A stretch of DNA of 64,000 nt. Source: Lunularia cruciata. Its lineage: Eukaryota > Streptophyta > Marchantiopsida > Lunulariales > Lunulariaceae. Positions 24,844 through 37,187 of the stretch are shown here, one piece after another. Numbering within the stretch: position 1 is the stretch's first letter; the number at the start of each line of letters is the position of its first letter. The notes below the pieces were generated by a model. That model was given only the letters and a program-made list of their open reading frames with translations. It was not told the DNA's origin and searched no databases. The DNA lies in assembly GCA_948567375.1 (NCBI GenBank), contig OX419755.1, positions 4,159,001 to 4,223,000 on the forward strand. The letters run 5' to 3'. The position numbers and the translations under genes are program-made.

Positions 24844-25310
24844 CTAAATGCTTGTAATAAACACGGTTGCAGAATTCACAAATCCCATGGCTTTGACAAT
24901 AATTTCACAAAACCAAGTCCAATTCCTTGCATTCTGAATTGGTACTACATCAAATGCAATAGGAAGTAACTGGCCTTCATCATCAAGAACACTCATAGCT
25001 AAATATACACTATTATATGTTCCTTTGGTATGATATGCATAGATTGTGTATACAAGACATATAAACACTCGCTTGAAGAGATTAATTGAATCCACTTCCT
25101 ATTTGAATCCAATTAAGTGAATTAACTTCCAATTGATTGGATCCATTTCCTACGTATCCTAGATTTGCAATTTTCTCATCAACTAAGAGAGAAGAGATTT
25201 TCTGGAAACTTTGGTGGTATTCACCTGCCAATCTCTTCCTATGCACTTTCTTGCTTTGCCACGTAGCCATATATGATATCTCTGCAGACAGTTCAGAGCG
25301 AGCATGATTT
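24844..25310 (-). pseudogene. MULE (Mutator-like) transposase remnant
   Basis: Minus-strand fragments show a pre-catalytic block (MATWQSKKVHRKRLAGEYHQ, then SFQKISSLL) and the catalytic-core start TKGTYNSVYLAMSVLDDEGQ, followed by PIAFDVVPIQNARNWTWF. The latter is the usual order around the first catalytic Asp and the W-x-W-F motif of MuDR-type transposases. The frame breaks between the two blocks, and the core stops where the second DDE Asp would be expected (VFITS). No terminal inverted repeats were identified. In an intact element the protein would be a DDE transposase. Confidence 0.75.
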
Positions 25311-28041
25311 ACAATATCTTTTCCTAAATAATTTTGTAAATGTCAAGCAAAATGTATCATGTACAGTAAATACACCAATTTGTAGTAGACCATCCTTTTA
25401 ATGGTTAATTGCCATTCAAATTTTGCAAGAATATAAATCTAATGTGCTTGGATGCATGGGTTCTATTTCACTCTCCATGTTGCAAACTGAATTTATAAGG
25501 ACTTAACATAGCAATTGAATAAGTGGAATATGCTACTTGTGCTTCTTCTACACTGGTAAATGTTACTTTGAATCACAATGCGGGAGCCATGGTAAACCTA
25601 AGAGATTTATTACAAGGAAGAGAAAGGTAAATCCAGGAGATCAATTATCTAGAAGAGAAATAACTGGAGTGATATAGCATATTATAGAGAGCATCAGAAG
25701 ATGCATTACATAGAGCAAGAAATTGTGCCTTTAATTGTAATTAGTGTGTGAAAGAGTGTCACTAGCGTAAATGTAATTAAATGTAATTAGTTTGAGAAAG
25801 AGTGCCCCTAAGTGTAAATATTGTTGAACTATGCACTCATTTGTAATTTTAGACTCCCATCCCCATATTTGTAAATTCCCCTTGAGATAACCATAATCAA
25901 TATCCATTAGCGCATTAAAAAAAGTGTATTTAAACATTACAACTATGTGTTCCTTTTCAAGAACACTATAAACAATGTAAATATAGTAAAGAACTCTTTA
26001 TCATTTGCTATCGGGATGCGGTGGATCTTGTTGTACTTGATTGATGTAATCTTGTGATTGTAGTATGTACCAGCTAACAAAGTGAATGGTCTGAATTGGT
26101 TGAGGTCCTGCATAGTTATAGGAACACTGTAGAAGTGAGTCATGCTTGACTGAATAGCTCCACTTTGCAAGTCTTGCATAAAAGATGATGCGGTTCACCA
26201 AGTGGTCTCCAAACAATACATTTTCCTATTGTAGTTGAATACTTCTCTTGCTCTAATTTGGTCCTATGTCTTAAGGATCTCCTTTGCCATATTTGCATTG
26301 GAAACAACCAAATGTGGAACTTGTCCCAATTTTATGTACATTCCATGGCCATATTTTTTGGCTCAACTTCAATAGATCTTGATGAGGCAATGCTTATGCA
26401 AGCTCAAGCAGATTTTTTTTATCATTGGCCATGGTCTCAGACCAGGTGGGAGCCTAAGCTTTTGTTTCATGTTGAACTTTCTACAATCAGAATGCTTGCC
26501 ACACACAAAAGGGCTCTAGCCATTATGCCAAATTGACACAATGGCAACCATTTGTTCCTATATTTCTGCAGATCAGAATAGGTCGGACCTTCCATGCACA
26601 CATCATGGGGCTTCAGATATAGAACCAGGAATATTTTTACATGTAGAGCCTAGGGATCCAATTTTTTTTTATAGGTACCCATAAACTTTTGGTTCTAATA
26701 AATGAATGTCTTGTAAAATTTTGTATAGGTAGAGAGCAGCATGAGAGCATTCATTTATTAGAACCAAAAGCAATAAGATATCATGCATGTTTGTTTATAT
26801 TTGAAAATTTCTCTCTCAAAGTGTGGTGGTGTGGTGACAAGAGTGTTGAGTGATCAAAGACAAGAGGGTTTGAACACTAGTGAATGAATAAACAAGCCTT
26901 GAATGAAAAAAAAAACAATCCCCCTCTTTATAAACCAGATAGTTATACACGTGCAAACTGAATATAGATGCTTGAACTCCGTAGCCTCCTTGAGCATTGA
27001 GATGGAGATTTTGGGAAGTTTTCAAGTTCAATTCAATTCTGCAATTTTTGAAGTTGATGATCTTGATGATCCTCAATTCAAGGTTGCTCCACTTGCTCCA
27101 CTTCCACTTCTGCCTCTCCCTCTTTGATTTCAAGAGTCGGTCAAGAAAATGGTAGCTTCAATTCCAATGTCCACTATCACCAATCAAAGAGGAGCAAAGG
27201 GGGCTCTCAGATCTATATCCACCCACACAAGCAAGGGTTCAGATTGATTCCTTATCATTACACTCAGATATTAGACTATCTATATGATCCCAAACATTTT
27301 AGTCAGATTCACGATGGAGATAATATGAAACCAATGCAGAAAGTTAAAACGTTATTTATATGGAAACCTACCTTATATGACATAGGAAGGGATTTTCTCT
27401 CACAATGAATGGTGACAAGCTCTAGAAGAAATGAGCACAGCACATGAAGTCTTATAAAGATGCCAGAGATTGAAAATTCAATAACACAGGTGAGGCTTTA
27501 ACCACAAGAGAGTTAACAAAGAGGGTGGACAACTATAGAAGATAAATTAAATCTTCTCTGTCCAAATTTTGATAGGATGGATACAATGTTTGGTGATCAT
27601 GCTAACATTTCTCCTCCTACCCTTGTGAGTATTGGTGGTATTGAACCAAATGTTACAATCATTGACAACACATGCTCAGTTCATGCCAAAGAAGAAGAAG
27701 AAGATTTGGGAGAGAGTAATCCTCTTGATTCCATTCCCCATATATATTTCATACTAAGTACACAAAAACCCATGAAGATTTAATGTTACATGAGTTCAAG
27801 GAAGTTTTAGGAATACTTGAATTGGAGTTCAATCCATGCTTAACAATAGCACATGAGGAGTTCAAAGGAAGAGGAGAAAAGAATCAATATTCTAGTTATC
27901 CAAGTGGAGGATTAAGAGCACAAGGACCACAAGCACAAAAGGAGGAGCATCCCTATCTGAGAGCTTGAGAGCTGTAGAGAGTACAAGTACAAGAGGAAAT
28001 AAGAGAAGTTTTAGAGGAGGCTAGAGGAGCACGGAAGGAGA
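25311..28041. other. AT-rich region with unassigned short open frames
   Basis: Plus-strand frames at 27124-27408, 27577-27783 and 27783-27968 follow one another closely. One contains an acidic EEEEDLGE run. They could be pieces of another retroelement polyprotein, but I found no diagnostic motif. The rest is empty. Confidence 0.3.
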
Positions 28042-28958
28042 TCAGAGAAGCATCCAAGGAGAACGAGAAGAATATTGAAGTTTTGAAGCAAATGCACCTC
28101 CATGAGGAGCATTCCTAGCCTCACTAGGCTCTCCACTCTCAAAGGATGCATCCCTAGTCTCACTAGGCCCTCCTCTCCTATCCAATGCTTCTAGGGTCTC
28201 ACTAGGTTGATGCACACCATGGTACTCCTTTGTTTTGAGTTTCATAATCAATAGGGGGAACCCCCAAGGGTATCTTGACTTCTATATCTCAAGCCACTCT
28301 ATAGCCTCCTCTTGAGCAGCTGCATATAATTCCTTTACAGAGTCTAGTTGACTCTTAGTCTCTTGTAGAGTACTCTAAGTCCTCTCCAATACTTATTGGA
28401 GAGGACCTAGAGTACTCCATAGTATTGGTGAACTCTCTAAGGTAATAAATCTCTTGAAGTTGTAACCCCTCCGCCATAAGCTCTCTATCTCTAACAAGTA
28501 CATCCAACTCTGCCAACCTCTCACCTTTAGCACTAATGAGTATATCCAACTCAGCAAGTCTCTCAACTTGAGCTATGTACTTATCCTTAGTCTCTCAAAT
28601 AACTCTAACTAACTCTACTAATCTCCCATGAGTAATACACTTACTTCTCTATACACTGATGCATCTCTCTCTCTCTTTGCAAGTATAGCCTCCCTCTCCA
28701 TAAAAATATGTTCCTCTAGCCACAATTCTTCCTCTAGCCACAATTCTTCCTCCTTCTCTACTAATATATTGTCTCTAGTCCTTACTATCAACTCCTCTTT
28801 TGCAAGTTTAGTCTCCCTCTCAATCAAAAGATGTTTGTCTAAAGGTATACTATACATGTCCACATTGAGCCTACACTCCTCTACATCTACATGATGAGTC
28901 ATATAGTTGTCAAGTAGTGGTGGTAGTATTGGTGGCTCAATCTTTCTTCTTCTTCCAT
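28042..28958 (-). other. Charged coiled-coil reading frame, broken, unknown function
   Basis: Minus-strand frames at 28618-28971, 28355-28549 and 28042-28251 look like one interrupted gene. The first two are rich in Glu, Lys, Arg and Leu with heptad-like spacing and repeats such as ELWLEEELWLEE and RLAELDVLVRDRE. The third contains a repeated SE-A/T-R motif encoded by three CTCACTAGG blocks (28116-28206). It sits directly outside the LTR at 28959. It could be a retroelement gag-like protein or host sequence; I do not recognise it. Confidence 0.35.
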
Positions 28959-29367
28959 TGTAAAAGATCAAGGAAAGAAATAAGAGAACAAATGACTGGA
29001 ATGAAAAATCACATTGGGACTCTTGAATGAAAGAAATTCCAAAGGCCTAGCATGAGCTTGGGCCTTGGTATTTATAGGAAATATACAAGGCTCTTGGGAA
29101 GTTTCCAAGCTACACTAGCCAAGAAGCTTCCAAGAAGCTTCCTTCTAGAAACCATATACTTGGCATGCCAACTAAGCTAGTTGAGAAGCTTACTAAGAAG
29201 CTTCCTTCTAGAAGCTACCTGCTTGGTATACTTGTTACTTGATATGTGGAATGTACCAAGAAGTTTCTTAGATGCTTCTAGAACATTCTTAGACTACTTG
29301 GCTAATTTGGCCTATTTGCTAACTTGTTAGCCTCTACTAACTTATCTATTAATTCCATGTTGTTACA
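28959..29367 (-). repeat. Gypsy B 3' LTR, with heat-shock elements
   Basis: This is 409 nt, the same unit as the solo LTR at 19127-19535 and bounded by TGTAACA and TTTTACA on the minus strand. The TATA box is at 29069-29076 and a perfect three-part heat-shock element (TTCTAGAACATTC) at 29276-29288. Several GAAGCTTC blocks lie between. It directly follows the pol 3' end of gypsy B, as expected of a 3' LTR. Confidence 0.8.
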
Positions 29368-31715
29368 TATTCCTCCATTGCTAAATGGTGATATCCTTAC
29401 CACCATGGAAGCTTCAAACTCTTGGATGGCCATTTGCACACTGAGGAGATGAGAAAGAGGCTCTCATGTAGCATCATGAAGGAGATACACTTTCCAAAGG
29501 ACTTTGTACTCAATGTGTTGTTGGTGGCCATGTTGGATATTGCAATGTACGAGGATAGGATCAACTCATATTCCTCATGATCATTGACATGGATAGAAGG
29601 AAGAGGGGGTTGGTCATGAATGGAAAAGGAAGATGGATTCAAAACAAAGAGTTTCAACTTTGAAACATGAAATACAAAGTGCATTTGCATATGACTAGGC
29701 AAGGCAAGTTGATAAGCAACATGAGAAATGATTTGGGCGACATCAAATGGGCCTATCCAATTAGGAGCAAGTTTATGAACTAAGGTATCAAGTGGGAGGG
29801 GTAGTGTAATACCAATAGCTGGATATATCATCTAGAGTTGAAAATTGGCTTGGTAACATCTAGAAGAATGTTATGTATGATGGGCTAGGTAGATTGGATA
29901 GAGGTGCTACCAAAAGAGTACTTGTACTAATAGGGCAAGAACCAAAAATAGCTTGAATTTGTAATACCAAAAGCTAGACATATGATCTAGAGGTGGAAAT
30001 TGGCTTGGTAACATCTAGAAGGGTGTTTTGCATGATAGACTGGGTAGTTCAGATAGAGGTGTCACCAAAAGAGGACTTCTACTAATAGGGCAGGAGCCAA
30101 AGATAGCTTGGAAATTTTAGAGCCAATTTTAGAGACCTAAATAGATGAATTAGGCCTAAAAAATATGTAGATTCCCCCTTCCCCCCAAATAAAGGAAAGG
30201 CCTAGCCTCCCTCCTCCCTTGTTTGTCTCATTGAGAGCTTTCCAATGGAACCTCACCCATCCAATTTGGAAATTCATGCAAGAAGATTCCCTAAAGATTC
30301 CTTCCAGCCAAAGATGATTTGACCAACCAGATAGGATCAAAAACCAACAGGTCACCTATGTATCCAACCAATTTAAGTCCAAAGCTTGCTTACATGTCAC
30401 GAATCCATATATCTGATCCAAGGGTGGAACTTCCTCCGAAAGAGCACTCTTTGCTATATAATACAATCAAGGTCCTCCTTTGGGGCATTGGAGGTTGAGT
30501 GTGAAATTTTGTGTTTATTCTTCTGTGTCTCTCTTCATGTCTCATATCCTCAGAAGATTATAGGTAGGTTACTAGAAGAAAATATTACCTTATCACCTAG
30601 TTGAAAGGTGAGATCACAAATATGCGGATATACATATTGCTTTTGACAATTTTGAGTAACAAGAAGATGAGATTTGGCTTGCTATAGGGAGTGAGATATT
30701 ACGGAAAAGAAGGTGGAAGTATGAGGAACATGAGATGGTGTGGAAGCAAGAAGAGAATCTAGAACAAGTGAGTCATGGTAAAAATTAAGGAAGAAGGGTG
30801 AGAATCCGGTGCTTGCTTGCTTGGAGTTATTGTAGGCAAACTCAACAGCAACAAGGCAAGAATCCAAATTGGTATGGTGAATGTTTACAAAGACACAACA
30901 CATATTCTCCAAGGTGCAATTTGCACGTTCAGTTTGCCCATCAATTTGAAGATGATAGGCCATGGACAAAGCAAGCTTTATGCCAAGTAGCTTGAAGAAT
31001 ATTTGCTAAATTTTACTAGTGAATTGAGGATCATGGTTGGAGCTGAGCACACAAGGCATCCCATGATGCTTGAAGGCATTGTCAAAGTAAATCTGGGCCA
31101 ACATTGGAACATCCACTATAGCAGAGGTTGGTGCCAAATTGATTTTCTTACTAAGCTTATCAACAAAGACAATGATTGTTGTATGACCTTGATTTATCCT
31201 TGGCAAGGATGTGATGAGATCTAAGCTTACATTCTCCCATCATGTAGATGGGATGGGAAGTGGTTGGAGTAGTCCACTTGGTTTTAAGTTGCTAGTTTTG
31301 TTGCATTGGCAACTCTCACAAGATCAGACAAAGTCTTGAACTTCATGTGCCATGTTAGGCCACCACCATTGCTGTTGTAGAGTATTCAAGGTCTTGTCTG
31401 CCTCCATGTGTCCCACAATGTGTAAGTCATGTGCCTCTTGAAGTTGCACCAAGCATAGATCACCCATAGTTTGAATATAGGTGCAGTTTTAGAATATAGA
31501 ATATAGAATTCCATCTTTGAGTGAAAAAATATTGTACTCCTTGTCATGTGCTGCAAGACAACCTTGTACCAATTGAAATAAGAGGTCTTGCAATAAAGTG
31601 ATTTTAAACTTGATTTGGACCTTTGAGTCAATTGACATTATCATAATTCAAGATGAGTCTTCAAATCTGGTCATCGGGGTAGGGCATTAGTGATGACATG
31701 GAAGTTCTCAGGCTG
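29368..31715 (-). pseudogene. Gypsy B integrase and chromodomain, broken
   Basis: The integrase core fragment (31006-31206) has INQGHTTIIVFVDKLSKK, and its second catalytic position reads SSNHDPQF where TD or SD is normal. The fragment 30682-30969 has the catalytic-Glu region DGQTERANCTLE and VEFAYNNSKQASTGFSPFF. After the inserted solo LTR, 29397-29831 gives KLAPNWIGPFDV (GPF/Y-type module) and HVAYQLALPSHMQ, then a chromodomain in shifted frames ending close to the LTR. Confidence 0.8.
29805..30562 (+). repeat. Solo LTR of gypsy family A inside gypsy B
   Basis: This runs in plus orientation from TGTAATACCAATAGC to a decayed end near TCCTCAGAAGATTATA, 758 nt. It is flanked by a perfect 5-nt duplication GGTAG (29800-29804 and 30563-30567). 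No internal region is present. Two copies of the ~150-nt internal unit of this LTR are visible at its start. Confidence 0.85.
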
Positions 31716-33769
31716 TACTCAAGATGCTTGTGCTAAGTATGAAAGCATACTTAACACTAGCAAAGTATAGAAAGTGTGAGGCATAATACTATCAAAGCAT
31801 ATGGACAAGGTATGACTCTATTTGTGAGTGGAGTAGGTATGTGCCAAAGAAAATGCTATATGTATATAATATCCAATAAAAATAGACTAAACTATATGTG
31901 TATTCCTCAAAAGAGGGAGTAAATGAGCATGAGCTATTGTTGGACCAACTTGTCAAAAATACAAAAACTCCAAAAATCATCTATTCCAAGTGGAGAGTAC
32001 AAAACTCTCAAGCCTTTACTAAAAATTAAAACCCTTAGGGAAAATCTAAGGGAGGAATATTAGTCATAGAATTTTAAACTTACCATTTTAGAAATGTGGA
32101 CTTGTAAATCCAAGCTCTTTTTAATGGTTGTTTCTCAATTTAGAAAGAAAAATACCTTCTATTAAATGGATTTTCCATAGACATGGAAATAGATAAGCAT
32201 GTATGTAAGGCTATTTATGATGGTTATCTAAACTGTAGTAAGATAGTTTTGTATCGCAAAAGTTATATGATGGTTTTTAAGTAGGTGAGTCTTAACAATA
32301 ATAAAGGGACAAAAAGGAAAAGATACAAAGAGAAAGTGTTTTATTAGTGCAAGTAGACAAGGACGTCCATAATGGAATCTTAGAGCTAAAAGAATTATAT
32401 ATTTGGTGTACCCATTGTAGAGTTATAAGATGCATGTCCTCTCGAGGTTGCTGAAGAAACTTGTAAGATATGATGAGATTTTTGTTGAATCAATCCATGA
32501 GTGGGCCAATCGGTGAGCAATTGCTACCAAAGTTTCTTTCACTCGAAGAAATCATGACATGAAGTCAATCCGAGTGAAAGCTTCTCCAATACTTAAATGT
32601 AGTTTGTTGTATAACGCTTAGTAGAGTAAATAGTGTGATGGTAGTAAAAATGATATAAATTTAAAGTAAGAAGGTGGATGGTACTTGCAAGACAAGGTCT
32701 AAACGGTCATGAAGTTCAAGGATACACTAATTGTTTAAAAAACACCGAGTGGCTTTATATATGATAATTTATCTAAGTGAATGAATTAATATAACTTTGC
32801 ATGTTTTCGGTTGGGAATGCGGCTTGAGAATAAGCCTAAAACCACTCCAAATTAGTTTAACATAACAAACAACGCTAAGTGGTAGCCAACCATTTGAATG
32901 CAATTTAAACTACAATGATTAAATGAGATATTTTAAAATTATTCAAGGCTTTATTATATCTGTCTTGCTATATAAAATTATTTCTATGATGAATAATTAA
33001 ATTTCTAGTTTTATCAAATAGAAATTTTTGGTAGTATATGTGGTTCATAAGTGAGATTATGAAATCTCTTTCTATGTTTCTATTTGAAATAAGTGTTTGA
33101 AGTTGCATCTAGTTGAATTCAAAGTCCAAACGTTGAAGACCCAACTAAATTTCCCCATTTAAAGTCCATTTCTCTGAAATCTTGGTTGTAATTGTTGTTT
33201 AAAAGTATGACTTGAAAGAAAGAGAGCTGTCGAATGCGGATCGAGTATTTTCCAAATCCGGTACCATGACATGACGATAAAGAAAAACCTTGGTAAATGA
33301 GCCCGTACTCTGCACACTCTCTTCTGTATGCACATATGCAATATGATGTTTCATTCTGAATAATGATCACACAAGGAGGATACACAATGTGTCTGCTTTT
33401 TGATATAGTGTATGATAAACAAGTTACTTGTAATATACCAAATTGAAAAAAAATGCCCAAAGGCCATATAGTATGCCGTCAATAGAAAATGAAGAACTTG
33501 ATACAAGAGCACCAAGAGATGTTCGTGGAGAACATTCATAAAAACTATGCAATGTGTATGAATTTGCATACCAAGACAATTTTCTCATACAATATTTATT
33601 CTTGATTAGAATATGTACCCTCCCCGTTCCCAGTAACTAGAAAGGTCAAGTAATCCATTCGAAAAGGCAACCTCCTAGGATTCAAAGAAAAGAAAACTGA
33701 GAATATCATGTCAATACAAGAATATATTAGAAGATGTAAAATGGGGAAAAAGAGACTGCGCAGAACACA
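31716..33769. other. AT-rich region, no gene recognised
   Basis: Only short frames are present. Nothing matches the repeats seen elsewhere in the window. Confidence 0.4.
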
Positions 33770-34010
33770 GGAAGGATTGTTAAGAGGAAGAGACAAACGA
33801 GGTAAAATGGGGCTAGCTCCAATAATATCGAAATGAAAAATCTGTCTTACTACATTTAAGATATTTAAGTCTGCATGTTATAATATAAATCATTGGAGTA
33901 TTTAAAAAAGCATCATCCAGTGTGATTTCTCTTCTATGGATTGCACTAGTGACAAACACATGCTGTACAAAGCACATTACAAAATATGAAAATAGAACCT
34001 TTAAATAAAT
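33770..34010 (-). mobile_element. 5'-truncated LINE fragment (3' end only)
   Basis: The sequence matches LINE copy 1 at about 8745-8970, including AAAATGGGGCTAG, the AGCATCA-CCAGTGTGATT block and CTATGGATTGCAC. Only the last ~240 nt of the element is preserved. Confidence 0.7.
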
Positions 34011-36374
34011 AAATCGTTAAATCTCTTTCTTTCACCATTTTCAGGCGAGGAGACGTGTAAGAAATAGCTCTTATCTGTGGCAGAATGTCATGCGTCAGAT
34101 ATAGGCTTAACAGAGCCTATATTTCGCACTTTGACTTGACCGAGCCCCAAGTTGGCAAAAGGATTTCCTCGATTTCCTAGAAGCCTTGACAAGGCGCAAT
34201 CTTATGGCACAATGGATTTCGTAGACACCTCGGATTGTTTCCAAAATAATAACTACAACTACAGATTACAATCTACAATGATCTATGTTAAACGATCTAA
34301 TATGAACTATAAGGAGGATAACTTGTGGTTGAGCAAAGCCTCTAGTACATAGTTGAAATGCTCAATGTTTCATTGTATTGAATGAATCATAAGGCTATTC
34401 ATTATATCGTTATCAAAATATAGAGAAATTAATTTTGAGAAACGTAAAAAGCGCGCATCCATCTTTAACCAAAAATGATAATAGAAAGCACCTAAACGTT
34501 CATCGGACACAAAGATAGTCTAAAGAAAATCTAGTTCAAATAAAACAATATGAATAAATAAAACTTATTTCTTTCTTAAGTATCATAGGGTTGCAAACGA
34601 TCCTAATGATTTACATGTGGCTGTTCAAAAGGACTATATAATCCATCCATGGTATTCTTATTGTCATAGTAATAATGAATACCAAAATCCAAGAGAATAA
34701 GTAAGGACGATATAAGAAAAATAGACCGCAAACTAAATGAAGCGAACTCAAAATAATGCCTTATTAATTGTACTTGAGTCCAAGAACATTTTTGGTAACT
34801 GACTAGTTTATATAGCATCAAAATATTCTTAGACCCTTTCAACATATTTCTTTATAAAATTTCCTAAATACTTTCTGTAGTAACTTATATGAAATACTCA
34901 AATTTTCTGGAAAATTACTATAATATCATAGCAATTTCGACACTTCTCCTTTGTTTGAAGATTTATATTTTTCTTCCAAAGAGTTTACTAGAGCATTTTA
35001 TTTTGCTCAAAACTACAGATCCAGAACATTTAGATCTACTATACCAGATCTAAATACTTTGGATCTATTTTACAATTGTATTTATAGAGCTTAACAAAGC
35101 ATCCAATTCATTAATTCATTGAATTAAATCAAAATATATATTATCATGAACTGTGAGCGGAGAGCACACTAGAGTAAACGATGTTATTGGGATTATAATG
35201 GGACAAATCTTACTATCTACATATAAAGTAAATCTGTATTTCTTAATATTGTGATAAAACTATCACCTTTATGTGGCTTTGATATATGTTTACTTCTTTG
35301 ATATCTAGATTGGTCATACTATCCAAGTTTCATGTGTATGAGCACCTTGTTCTATCATAATGCTTATTTAAAAAATGTGGAATTAAGAGCTAATTATCCA
35401 GATCTCTATCAAAACCTAAAGTGGTTGGTCTAAACCTAAAATCCACAAATCTACTTTATTTCTACAACTTAAATACTAAAATTCAAACTCTTGTTGACTT
35501 TTCTGTTCAATTCTACTAAACTCTATATCCTAACACAAAGTCACTAAACGCAAGACTCACAATCAATTCTGGCTCAACCTACCGCAAATTTATATCTAGC
35601 CGACTCAACTAATCAAAACCTAAGTCACTTATACAATGAAGGAATATTAAACTATTTACCTGAAATCATCCAAACACAGTGTTTTATCCAAATTACATGG
35701 TAACTCAAGTACAAATCTATGTTACCTCAACAAAATAATAAACACAAGTTCTATGATGACTTATTAACTACTCACTTCAACGTCTAAATTTAAGGTTCAC
35801 TAATTTACTGGTCGATACCTTCCATATATATGAAAGACAGTTTGGGTTCACACCTTGATTTAGTATGTGTGAACACTCTCCACAGCACCCCCCACTCTGA
35901 ATCGATGATATTATCCATATTACAATTATTGATATTACAATAATATTACAAATATTATTGATAAAATTAAAATTAATGAATAAGAAATATAACTAATAAA
36001 TAAATTTAAATTTTACTTAATATTTCGAATTCTGAAAGGTTAGCTCCACTGTTAAGAACAATTCTTGTCACAGTATAAAATTCACTCAATAGCCCCGATT
36101 ACAGGCCACGGCCAACTTTTCCTTGGCACGACTATATCAAGAGCTTTCGGAGAGGCGTATCCATCGATCTGCTATGCCCGATCGATGGATGTCGCATTTC
36201 GTCAAGCTGTCTTAAGCACCTGTTCCCTCAACAAGCACATTCCAAGTTGGATGGGTTTAGTGTTGCAAGTTGCATTTCGTTGATGCGCCATTGAGGACCT
36301 GTCCCTCAACCAGCGCGATGGCAAGTTGGATAAAGGAAATATTTAAAATATCTACATGGCATCGGACCTTCCGA
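34011..36374. other. AT-rich region, no gene recognised
   Basis: Strongly AT-rich, especially 35880-36010. A more GC-rich stretch at 36090-36330 just upstream of the dirigent-like remnant may be its promoter region; it contains two similar phrases around CAACNAGC and GCAAGTTGGAT. Confidence 0.35.
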
Positions 36375-36383
36375 TTTATAAAG
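36375..36383 (+). promoter_or_regulatory. Probable TATA box of the dirigent-like gene
   Basis: TTTATAAAG lies about 150 nt upstream of the first ATG of the dirigent-like reading frame, a plausible core promoter position with a short leader. Assigned on sequence and position only. Confidence 0.45.
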
Positions 36384-36526
36384 CAGTTGCACAACTTCCA
36401 TCACAGTTCATTCACATAGACCATTACTTTAGTAAATCAGCAAAAGTGCATTGATTCAATTCGACTTCGAAGTCGAGCAGTCGATTTAACTCTTCGGTGT
36501 CTCTTCTTGCCACGAGAGGCTTCACA

Positions 36527-37187
36527 ATGACGCTAGAATTGTGGAAGAGTGATAGCCTTCGATCCATGCATCTAACATATGTAGCGCTTTTCACAGTCTG
36601 CTCGTTACTTTTAGCAGTGACGCCGACTCCAACATTACCTCTACTCGACCTTACCGTTTCCGCCGACCTGAAATCCCACAACCAGATTTCGAGTTTGTCT
36701 TCTATCTGCACGATAATCTGATTACACCAGCAAATCGAAGTGCCTTCGCAGTGACATTGCCTGTCGCAGGAGTAGACAATCTCACTTTGAGTGACCAGAG
36801 TTGGCTTTTAGATATCAATTTGAGTTTTTTCGGAATATCGTGGTGCTTGAAGACACTTTGACAGTGGGCCCCGCTCCAAATTCAACAGAAGTGGGTAAAG
36901 CGAGAGGGATTTATGTATTTGACAAGCTCGCCGATGCCGACAACCAACGCCAAGGAGTCGAATGGGTAATCACCACCAGTTTCAATGAGCAAAGTGGTCT
37001 TGGAAACAGCAGCCTCTGCTTCAGAGGCTTTGACGACTTAGTTCAAACCTTCTAAGGGAAGACAGTGCTCACCATTTGTGGTGGAACGGGCAAGTTCCCG
37101 CTTGCACGAGGTTTTGCTAACTTATCGATCGCTATGATCGACGCTGTGTCTGCAGCAGTCAAGTTCAAGGTGAGTGTATACGTATAA
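36527..37187 (+). pseudogene. Dirigent-like protein, frameshifted
   Basis: Dirigent proteins are secreted plant beta-barrels that steer radical coupling in lignan and related phenolic pathways. From an ATG at 36527 (or 36566), a hydrophobic signal-peptide-like run (YVALFTVCSLLLAV) is read first. A second frame then gives DFEFVFYLHDN (36660-36720) and AFAVTLPVAG. A third frame gives NIVVLEDTLTVGPAPNSTEV, then GIYVFDKLADADNQ and GLGNSSLCFRG. An in-frame TAA at 37053-37055 precedes GGTGKFPLARGFANLSIA, and the final TAA is at 37185-37187. The order and length (~200 codons, no intron) fit the family. Two frame changes and one stop make it a pseudogene unless these are sequencing errors. Confidence 0.85.

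Larger units (their letters stand above)
28959..31715 (-). mobile_element. Gypsy B: 5'-truncated Ty3/gypsy chromovirus
   Basis: Reading right to left, this keeps the end of RNase H (a NALPR-type remnant near 31690), the integrase zinc-finger region (about 31250-31420, CESC), the integrase core and C-terminus, a chromodomain and the 3' LTR. Everything upstream, including the 5' LTR, gag and RT, is missing. A family A solo LTR (29805-30562) splits the integrase C-terminal region. Confidence 0.8.

Noticed and set aside
33119-33460. 113-codon minus-strand frame with a faint P450 N-terminal look
   Set aside because: No P450 signature could be placed and the overlapping frames are equally open.
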